From NCBI GenBank assembly GCA_028719045.1, contig JAQULD010000047.1, positions 1-11,727 of the forward strand: a DNA stretch of 11,727 bases. Direction: 5' to 3'. The notes under the pieces are model-generated. The model did no database searches. It worked only from the letters and a program-made list of their open reading frames with translations, and was not told where the DNA came from. Each line of letters starts with the position of its first letter. Position 1 is the first letter of the stretch. Origin of the DNA: Candidatus Omnitrophota bacterium. GTDB lineage: Bacteria > Omnitrophota > Koll11 > Gygaellales > Profunditerraquicolaceae. Shown here one piece after another: positions 6,951 through 11,727 of the stretch. Both the position numbers and the translations under genes were made by a program.

Positions 6951-7436
6951 TTAATACGAAATAGTGATCCTTTTATTTTCTTCTTTGTGTTTTAAAATAA
7001 CCCCGTTTTCTTTGTATTTTCTCAATAAGAAATGGGTGACGGTGCCGCGCACATTTTCCATGCAGGAGAGTTTCTCCGCGACAAACCTGGAAACCGTATG
7101 CAGGTCTTTGCCTTCGATAACTACCAGCAGGTCATAGGTGCCCGAAATAAGATAACAGCTTGCTACCTCCGGAAAGGAATAGATCCTCTCGGCGATCTTG
7201 TCAAAGCCGACATCTTTCTGGGGAACGATATTGACTTCGATCAAGGCCCTTACTTCTGAATTAGCGTCCCTGACCAGTTCTTTATTGATCACGGCCTTGT
7301 ATCCCAATATAACGCCCTCTTTTTCATATTTGGTTACGGCCTTCTTTATTTCTCCGGGTTTTTTCTTAAGCATCTTGCCGATCTCTTCGGGAGAGACCCG
7401 CGCGTCTTTCTCCAATATTTCAAGTATCTCATCCAT
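6951..7436 (-). CDS. Lrp/AsnC family transcriptional regulator
   Basis: This 161-residue DNA-binding protein has an N-terminal winged helix-turn-helix (about 1-48: MDEILEILEKDARVSPEEIG, ending in EKEGVILGYKAVI) and a C-terminal RAM/AsnC ligand-binding domain (about 64-140, with the characteristic SGTYDLLVVIEG at 98-109 and VTHFLLRKY near its end). Family members assemble as dimers to octamers, bind amino acids and control amino-acid metabolism genes, often including themselves. The start is ATG 7436, preceded by AAGGAGG eight bases upstream. An in-frame TTG at 7460 would add eight residues but would place this strong site inside the gene. The leader contains several inverted repeats that could be operators. 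The 8-nt gap to the aminotransferase suggests one transcript. The effector amino acid is unknown. Confidence 0.92.
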   Translation of the reverse strand: MDEILEILEKDARVSPEEIGKMLKKKPGEIKKAVTKYEKEGVILGYKAVINKELVRDANSEVRALIEVNIVPQKDVGFDKIAERIYSFPEVASCYLISGTYDLLVVIEGKDLHTVSRFVAEKLSCMENVRGTVTHFLLRKYKENGVILKHKEENKRITISY

Positions 7437-7444
7437 TCTAAAAT

Positions 7445-7451
7445 CCTCCTT
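7445..7451 (-). promoter_or_regulatory. Strong ribosome binding site of the lrp-like gene
   Basis: AAGGAGG on the minus strand lies eight bases before ATG 7436. It fixes the start there and rules against the upstream TTG at 7460. The first two bases also form one arm of the inverted repeat at 7450-7465, so that hairpin could influence translation. Confidence 0.8.
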
Positions 7452-7465
7452 GTCTACCAAGACAA
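7450..7465 (-). repeat. Perfect inverted repeat beside the lrp ribosome binding site
   Basis: TTGTCT-TGGT-AGACAA is a 16-bp perfect palindrome with a four-base spacer that touches the AAGGAGG site. Lrp/AsnC proteins usually bind palindromes of about this size, so it may be an autoregulatory operator. As RNA it is a short hairpin that could limit ribosome access. Confidence 0.45.
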
Positions 7466-7467
7466 CA

Positions 7468-7494
7468 CCGGCGCCATGACCACATAAGCGCCGG
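7468..7494 (-). repeat. GC-rich inverted repeat in the lrp leader
   Basis: On the minus strand CCGGCGC (7494-7488) pairs perfectly with GCGCCGG (7474-7468). The 13-base loop can form three further pairs (ATG with CAT around TGGT). No T-run follows on either strand, so it is not an intrinsic terminator. It overlaps and excludes the repeat at 7484-7502. Confidence 0.4.
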
Positions 7495-7502
7495 GTGCTT
7501 AT
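7484..7502 (-). repeat. Inverted repeat ATAAGC-N7-GCTTAT in the lrp leader
   Basis: A 19-bp dyad with perfect 6-bp arms and a 7-bp GC-rich centre lies about 30-50 bp downstream of the candidate -10 box. It could be an operator for the Lrp-like protein, or an RNA hairpin competing with the GC-rich stem at 7468-7494. Confidence 0.35.
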
Positions 7503-7535
7503 ACAGCCGGGAATTACCTGGTATATTATTATAAA

Positions 7536-7564
7536 ATATTAACACAATGGGATGGCAGGGTCAA
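7536..7564 (-). promoter_or_regulatory. Candidate promoter of the lrp-aminotransferase-GAF-ANTAR operon
   Basis: On the minus strand TTGACC (7564-7559, five of six consensus bases) is followed after 17 bases by TAATAT (7541-7536, four of six), within an AT-rich stretch that continues TTTATAATAATATACC. Transcription would start near 7529 and give a leader of about 93 nt. The site begins about 20 bp beyond the phoU stop. No terminator separates phoU from this gene, so readthrough from the phosphate operon is also possible. Confidence 0.45.
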
Positions 7565-7582
7565 GGATATCTTGGGCGGGGC

Positions 7583-8251
7583 TTACTGAAGAGTTTCCGG
7601 CCGGTGCTTGACTACTTTCGCCTCTACCATATAAACCACGTCCTCGGCAATATTTGTGGTATGGTCGCAAATACGCTCAAGATGGCGGGCGATCAGCAAT
7701 AATGGCACCGCGCGGTCCGCGGTCTTGGGGTCGCGCGCCAGATACTCGTTGATCAACTCGTCCTGAACCAGGTTTCGCAGTTTATCGGCTTCGGAATCCG
7801 ATAAAACCACTTTCCTGGCCAAAACGGCATCCTTGTTTATAAAAGCGTCGATGGCCTCTTTTACCATGTTCTGCGCGATAGTGGACAATTTAGGTATATC
7901 TATCAGGGGCTTAAGCAAAGGCTTGTCTACCAGTTCCAGGACCCTTTGAGAGATATCCACGGCAAGATCGGCGATACGCTCAAGCTCCGCGTTTACTTTC
8001 ATGCCGGTAGTAATAAACCTTAAATCGCTTGCCAGAGGCTGGTAACGCGCGATCAAATCTATGCATTTTTCATCGATCACCAGCTCCAATTCATCAGTCT
8101 TATCGTCGGTATTTATTACTTCCTGGGCCATAGCCTTATCACGGTTTTTTAATGATTCAATGGACTTATAGATCGCTTCCTGAGCCATGACCCCCATTTT
8201 TAAAATATCTTTATGCAGTTCTTTTAGTTCTTCATCCAAATGCCTCTCCAT
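7583..8251 (-). CDS. phoU: Phosphate signalling/transport regulator PhoU
   Basis: This 222-residue all-helical cytoplasmic protein has two PhoU repeats (about 10-100 and 118-208). Each ends in the metal-binding helix typical of the family: ELERIADLAVDISQRV (89-104) and HLERICDHTTNIAEDVVYMVEA (190-211), with E/D-xxx-D spacing. PhoU connects the state of the Pst transporter to phosphate-responsive signalling and restrains phosphate uptake. The length is normal. ATG 8251 is preceded by AAAGGAGG at short spacing and lies 10 nt after the pstB2 stop, so it closes the pst operon. No PhoR/PhoB-type kinase or regulator pair is present in this window. Confidence 0.95.
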   Translation of the reverse strand: MERHLDEELKELHKDILKMGVMAQEAIYKSIESLKNRDKAMAQEVINTDDKTDELELVIDEKCIDLIARYQPLASDLRFITTGMKVNAELERIADLAVDISQRVLELVDKPLLKPLIDIPKLSTIAQNMVKEAIDAFINKDAVLARKVVLSDSEADKLRNLVQDELINEYLARDPKTADRAVPLLLIARHLERICDHTTNIAEDVVYMVEAKVVKHRPETLQ

Positions 8252-8261
8252 GGGCCCTCCT

Positions 8262-9017
8262 TTAACCGTACCTTCCTGTAATATAATCCTCGGTCCGCTT
8301 ATCCTTAGGGTCGGTAAAGATATCTTCCGTCTTTGCGAACTCTATCAACTCCCCCAAAAGCATAAAACCCGCGTCATCCGAGATACGCGCAGCCTGCTGC
8401 ATATTATGGGTAACTATTATTATAGTATAATTATTCTTCAGTTCACGCATTAATTCTTCCACTTTGGCGGTCGCCTGCGGATCCAGCGCCGAGCAGGGTT
8501 CATCCATAAGCACGATGTCCGGTTCCACCGCGATCGTGCGCGCGATACAAAGCCGCTGCTTCTGTTCCAGGGAAAGGTCCAGCGCGTTCTTACGTAATTT
8601 ATCCTTAAGCTCATCCCAGAGCAAAACCGATTCCAGGCTTTTCTGCACGATTGCGTCAAAATCTTTTTTTTCGGCCAGATGATGCACCCTCAATCCAAAA
8701 ACCACATTTTCATATACCGAAAGCGGGAAAGGGTTTGGCCTCTGGAAAACCATTCCCACTTTCTTACGCAACTTTACCAGTTCGCTGGAGTCGTCTTTTA
8801 AAATATCCGTATTGTCTATAAGCACCCGGCCTTCGATACGCACGCCTTCAATTAAATCGTTCATTCTGTTAAATACCCTTAAAAGCGTGGATTTTCCGCA
8901 GCCTGAAGGGCCGATGATCGCGGTGATTTTACGCTCTTGAACGGCCATATTGATAAGTTTTAAGGCATGGAAATCTCCATACCAGAGATTCAATTCTTTC
9001 GTAATGATTTTAGACAT
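8262..9017 (-). CDS. pstB: Phosphate ABC transporter ATPase PstB, copy with degenerate signature
   Basis: This 251-residue ABC ATPase is PstB-like over its full length. Walker A is GPSGCGKS (36-43), the Q-loop is VFQRPNPFP with Gln92, Walker B is IVLMDEP (168-174), the D-loop is SALD (176-179) and the switch is VTHN with His204. The PstB-type ending EDYITGRYG is present. The odd feature is the ABC signature: LSGGQ is replaced by LSLEQ (148-152), although the flanking [10 protein letters not shown] is normal. The two signature glycines help grip ATP bound to the partner subunit, so this protein should bind and hydrolyse ATP in its own Walker site but offer a poor signature to its partner. ATG 9017 overlaps the stop of the preceding pstB by one base (TAATG). 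The two are probably co-translated and most likely form a heterodimer on PstC-PstA. Confidence 0.93.
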   Translation of the reverse strand: MSKIITKELNLWYGDFHALKLINMAVQERKITAIIGPSGCGKSTLLRVFNRMNDLIEGVRIEGRVLIDNTDILKDDSSELVKLRKKVGMVFQRPNPFPLSVYENVVFGLRVHHLAEKKDFDAIVQKSLESVLLWDELKDKLRKNALDLSLEQKQRLCIARTIAVEPDIVLMDEPCSALDPQATAKVEELMRELKNNYTIIIVTHNMQQAARISDDAGFMLLGELIEFAKTEDIFTDPKDKRTEDYITGRYG

Positions 9018-9778
9018 TATCCGAATTTTCCTCTAATATAATCATCCGTGCGTTTATCTGCGGGCGCGGTAAAGATTTTATCGGTGGAATCTATTTCGAT
9101 AAGCTCACCCGAGAGAAAAAAAGCGGTCCTGCCGCTTACCCGCGCTGCCTGCTTGGTGTTATTGGTCACCAAAACCAGCGTATGCGTCTCTTTTAATTTA
9201 AGCATCGATTCTTCCACTCTGGCGGTTGAAATGGGGTCAAGACCTGAGCAAGGCTCATCGAAGAGGATCACTTCCGGGTTTACCGCCAGCGTACGCGAGA
9301 TACATAAACGCTGCTGCTGTCCTCCGGAAAGTTTTGTCGCCGACTCATCGAGCCTGTCTTTGACTTCTTCCCACAAAAATGATTCCCGAAGCGAATCTTC
9401 CACGATCCTGTCGAGGCTTTGCCTGTCCCGGATGTTGTGCATGCGCGGGCCGTAAGCTAAATTATCGTAAATAGAAAGCGGCAGCACCTGCGGAAGCGCG
9501 AAAATCATTCCAACTCTTTTTCTTAATACCTCCGGGGCAATAGACTGAATGTTCTTTTCATCCAGGAGCACCTCGCCGCTGGCCTTTAAATTAAGCTCCA
9601 GATCGTTTAACCTGTTAAGCTGCCTCAAAAATGAGGTTTTTCCGCTGTTTGCCGGGCCGATAACCCCCAGGATCTCATTTTTTAGCACCGAGATATTAAG
9701 CCTCTTAAGCGCATGGACTTTGCCAAAGGAAATACTAAGCTCTTTGATAATGAATTTGCTTTGAGAGGGGCTTACCAT
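9017..9778 (-). CDS. pstB: Phosphate ABC transporter ATPase PstB, copy with altered Q- and H-loops
   Basis: This 253-residue ABC ATPase resembles PstB from end to end. Walker A is GPANSGKT (41-48), the signature [13 protein letters not shown] (150-162) is intact, Walker B is VILFDEP (170-176) and the D-loop is SGLD (178-181). Two catalytic elements are changed. The Q-loop reads [10 protein letters not shown], with Ala94 where PstB normally has Gln. The switch reads [10 protein letters not shown], with Asn206 in place of the conserved His. Loss of both implies little or no hydrolysis at its own Walker site, while its signature can still complete the partner's site. It overlaps the pstA end by 7 nt and the second pstB by 1 nt. 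Its changes complement those of the second pstB product. A regulatory role cannot be excluded, but operon position argues for a transporter subunit. Confidence 0.92.
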   Translation of the reverse strand: MVSPSQSKFIIKELSISFGKVHALKRLNISVLKNEILGVIGPANSGKTSFLRQLNRLNDLELNLKASGEVLLDEKNIQSIAPEVLRKRVGMIFALPQVLPLSIYDNLAYGPRMHNIRDRQSLDRIVEDSLRESFLWEEVKDRLDESATKLSGGQQQRLCISRTLAVNPEVILFDEPCSGLDPISTARVEESMLKLKETHTLVLVTNNTKQAARVSGRTAFFLSGELIEIDSTDKIFTAPADKRTDDYIRGKFG

Positions 9779-10617
9779 TTTTTCTTTTTCCTGAATTTTG
9801 CGCGAAGGATCACGGCAAATATGTTCATGCCGAAAACTATCCCTATAAGGACCAGGGCCGTGCCGTAACGGAAATTCTGGGGTATATTAGGTATCTGGGT
9901 GGAGATAATATACAAATGATACGGAAGCGCCATGGCCTGATCGAACATCGAATGCGGCAGGTTAGGCAGATAAAAAGCCGCTACCGTGAATAAAATCGGC
10001 GCGGTTTCGCCGGCAGCCCTGGCCAGGCTTAAGATAGCGCCCGTCAAAATGCCCGGAACGGCAAACGGCAGGACCGAATACCTTATGGTCTGCCATTTAC
10101 TCGCCCCCAATGACAAGCTAACTTCCCTGAAAGAATAAGGGACGCTTGCCAATGCCTCGGTTGACGCGGTGATGATCACCGGTAAATTCATTATCGCCAA
10201 AGTCAAAGCTCCTGAAAGGATCGATACTCCGAATTTCAGGAAAGTGACGAATAACGCCAGGCCGAATAACCCATACACCACGGAAGAAACTCCCGCTAAA
10301 TTAACTATGGCCAGGCGGATAAGCCTGGTCAAAAGGTTATCTTTCGCATATTCATTCAGATATATAGCGGCAAACAAGCCTACGGGCAAAGAAAATACTA
10401 TGGAAAGAGAAACAAGATAAACCGTACCCATGATAGCGGGAAAAATCCCCCCCGCCTTCATTCCTTCGCGGGGCATAGCGGAAAGGAACTGCCAGTTTAT
10501 AGCGCTCCACCCGTTCTTAACCACTATAAATAAGACGAATAAAACAGGCAGCACGACAACAACAGTGCATAAAAACAAGACGCTAAAAGCTATTTTTTGT
10601 TTGGTCGTGGTCCTCAT
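9772..10617 (-). CDS. pstA: Phosphate ABC transporter permease PstA
   Basis: This 281-residue inner-membrane permease has about six TM helices. It contains the ABC cytoplasmic coupling loop (EAA-like) at about 160-190: PYSFREVSLSLGASKWQTIRYSVLPFAVPGI, followed by LARAAGETAPILF (198-210), which is characteristic of PstA. With PstC it forms the phosphate channel and is driven by PstB. ATG 10617 lies 12 nt after the pstC stop with AGGGA upstream. The basic C-terminus (KFRKKKKW) overlaps the following pstB start by 7 nt. The length is typical for PstA. Confidence 0.95.
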   Translation of the reverse strand: MRTTTKQKIAFSVLFLCTVVVVLPVLFVLFIVVKNGWSAINWQFLSAMPREGMKAGGIFPAIMGTVYLVSLSIVFSLPVGLFAAIYLNEYAKDNLLTRLIRLAIVNLAGVSSVVYGLFGLALFVTFLKFGVSILSGALTLAIMNLPVIITASTEALASVPYSFREVSLSLGASKWQTIRYSVLPFAVPGILTGAILSLARAAGETAPILFTVAAFYLPNLPHSMFDQAMALPYHLYIISTQIPNIPQNFRYGTALVLIGIVFGMNIFAVILRAKFRKKKKW

Positions 10618-10629
10618 TACGGATATTCC

Positions 10630-11502
10630 CTATTTTCTGTTCCTGTGAAGAAAAAAGTCAGCGGTAATATTGATAATAAAACTCATTGTGAACAAAACGA
10701 TACCTATCGCGAATAACGAATAATAATGCAGGCTCCCGTGCACGGTTTCTCCCATTTCCGCGGCAATGGTGGCGGTGAGGGTGCGCACAGGCTGCAGGAA
10801 GGTATGCGGGATAACGGCGGCGTTTCCGGTGATCATCATCACTGCCATGGTCTCCCCGATCACCCTTCCTATGCCAAGCATTGACGCGGCAATTATACCG
10901 GGAAGCGCGGCATATATCACTACCCTGTACATTGCCTGCCAACGGGTAGCTCCCAGGGCAAGCGCCCCCTCTTTATAAGATTTGGGCACGGCATTTATGG
11001 CGTCTTCCGAAATGCTGATGATAGTAGGCATCGCCATAAGGCCAAGCATTATAGAGCCTGAAAGCGCGGTTAAGCCGGTGGGCAGGCCGAATATTTTCTT
11101 GATCCAGGGAACAAGCGTCACCATACCGATGAAACCTAAAACAACCGAAGGGATAGCCGCGAGCATTTCCACGCCGGCTTTTAGGACATCTTTTATTTTA
11201 ACCGGAGCTACTTCTGAGATATAAAAAGCGGCCGCAATACTCAAAGGAACCGATATTATTACCGCTCCCGCGGTAACCAAAAGAGAGCCTAAGATCAACG
11301 GCAATATGCCAAATTGCGGCGGGTCGGAAATAGGATACCAGTATTTGCCTCCCAGGAAATCATTCAAAGGCACTCCCTTAAAAAAAGATATCCCTTCTTT
11401 TAAGAGAAAGCCGAATATCAGGATGACAAATACGATTGAAGCGATGCCGCTTAAGAAAATAAGCTTCTCAATGATGAATTCTTTTATTACGCGTAAACTC
11501 AT
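10630..11502 (-). CDS. pstC: Phosphate ABC transporter permease PstC
   Basis: This 290-residue permease is the partner of PstA. The N-terminal TM helix (about 13-34) is followed by a periplasmic stretch (about 38-64) and five further TM helices. The coupling loop lies at about 172-203 (VPKSYKEGALALGATRWQAMYRVVIYAALPGI), followed by GRVIGETMAVMMITGN (212-227), with the Arg213 and Glu217 pair conserved in PstC. ATG 11502 overlaps the pstS stop as ATGA, implying translational coupling. The order pstS-pstC-pstA-pstB is the standard one. Confidence 0.95.
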   Translation of the reverse strand: MSLRVIKEFIIEKLIFLSGIASIVFVILIFGFLLKEGISFFKGVPLNDFLGGKYWYPISDPPQFGILPLILGSLLVTAGAVIISVPLSIAAAFYISEVAPVKIKDVLKAGVEMLAAIPSVVLGFIGMVTLVPWIKKIFGLPTGLTALSGSIMLGLMAMPTIISISEDAINAVPKSYKEGALALGATRWQAMYRVVIYAALPGIIAASMLGIGRVIGETMAVMMITGNAAVIPHTFLQPVRTLTATIAAEMGETVHGSLHYYSLFAIGIVLFTMSFIINITADFFLHRNRK

Positions 11503-11727
11503 TTTACGGGCACAAAGTCGATTTTTTTGACGATATCCTGGCCTTCGGGGGATAATACGAAATCGATGAACCCTTTAACGGTCCCCTCAGGTTTTCCCTT
11601 TGTATACATTAATAAAGGGCGGGAAATCGGATATTTTCCGCTCTTCACATTTTCCAGGGTCGGCTGCACATATTCCGCGTCTTTATTTTTTGCCACGGCA
11701 ATAGCCTTTTCTTTGGCGGAAATATAA
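11499..11727 (-). CDS. pstS: Phosphate-binding protein PstS, C-terminal part only
   Basis: The frame ending at TGA 11499 stays open to the window edge, so this is the last 75 or so residues of a longer protein. The visible part begins YISAKEKAIAVAKNKDAEYV. It contains TLENVKSGKYPISRPLLMYT, then GTVKGFIDFVLSPEGQDIVKKIDFVPVK at the end. The YPISRPLLMY and FIDFVLSPEGQ motifs are typical of the C-terminal lobe of PstS-type substrate-binding proteins, which capture phosphate outside the membrane and deliver it to PstC-PstA. An in-frame GTG at 11696 is internal and not a real start. The signal peptide, promoter and any Pho box lie outside the window. Confidence 0.93.
   Translation of the reverse strand, partial: YISAKEKAIAVAKNKDAEYVQPTLENVKSGKYPISRPLLMYTKGKPEGTVKGFIDFVLSPEGQDIVKKIDFVPVK

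Noticed and set aside
7437..7460. TTG at 7460 as start of the Lrp-like protein.
   Set aside because: It would place a perfect AAGGAGG inside the coding region. ATG 7436 has ideal spacing, and MDEILEIL is a normal family N-terminus.
7468..7494. GC-rich hairpin as an intrinsic terminator for phoU.
   Set aside because: No T-run follows on the minus strand (TGTTGTCTTGG follows), and it lies downstream of the candidate lrp promoter.
8562..8582. LSLEQ in PstB2 as a sequencing or frameshift artefact.
   Set aside because: The reading frame and flanking conserved residues on both sides are intact, so an indel pair is unlikely. The opposite pattern of changes in PstB1 also argues for real divergence.
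8450..8659. Minus-strand out-of-frame open reading frame inside pstB2.
   Set aside because: Its Arg/Trp-rich translation is a frame-shifted copy of the PstB sequence. The main frame is uninterrupted.
11499..11696. A complete small 65-residue protein starting at the GTG at 11696.
   Set aside because: The frame remains open to the window edge with PstS-like sequence upstream of the GTG, so it is the tail of PstS.

Overview
The window looks like bacterial chromosome from an anaerobic or facultative organism. All recognisable genes lie on the minus strand and are tightly packed, with gaps or overlaps of a few bases, AGGAGG-type ribosome binding sites and sigma70-like promoters. Composition is even throughout and I see no mobile elements, tRNAs, rRNAs or CRISPR repeats. 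The mix of a PstSCAB-PhoU operon with two PstB proteins, an Lrp/AsnC regulator, a GAF-ANTAR regulator and a run of complex I/Mrp/Mbh-type antiporter subunits would suit an anaerobic candidate phylum such as Omnitrophota. That placement is a low-confidence guess. No stretch longer than 300 bases lacks a gene.

In transcription order (high to low coordinates) there are three blocks. (1) 11727-7583 is a phosphate uptake operon: the 3' end of pstS, then pstC, pstA, pstB1, pstB2 and phoU, mostly overlapping. The two PstB ATPases carry complementary defects. PstB1 lacks the Q-loop Gln and the switch His but has an intact LSGGQ. PstB2 has intact Q- and H-loops but a degenerate LSLEQ signature. Together they would form one canonical and one degenerate ATP site. 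(2) 7564-5050 begins with a candidate promoter and a leader rich in inverted repeats. It encodes an Lrp/AsnC regulator, a class I PLP aminotransferase and a GAF-ANTAR protein, spaced like an operon. (3) 5024-1 begins with a near-consensus promoter and a leader of about 67 nt that can fold into either an intrinsic terminator or a mutually exclusive antiterminator hairpin. It then encodes three proton/cation antiporter-like membrane subunits (482, about 610 and 476 aa) and the start of a small NuoJ/MbhD-like subunit that runs off the window.

The most interesting point is the junction of blocks 2 and 3. ANTAR proteins of known function are RNA-binding transcription antiterminators. Here a GAF-ANTAR gene sits directly upstream of a terminator whose U-run ends at the start codon of the first antiporter gene. 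No promoter can fit between them, so any transcript of that gene must read through the terminator. The proposed model is that the GAF-ANTAR protein, co-expressed with an Lrp regulator and an aminotransferase, controls readthrough into a respiratory or hydrogenase-type ion-pumping complex. The hairpins are visible in the sequence; the regulatory link is inferred.
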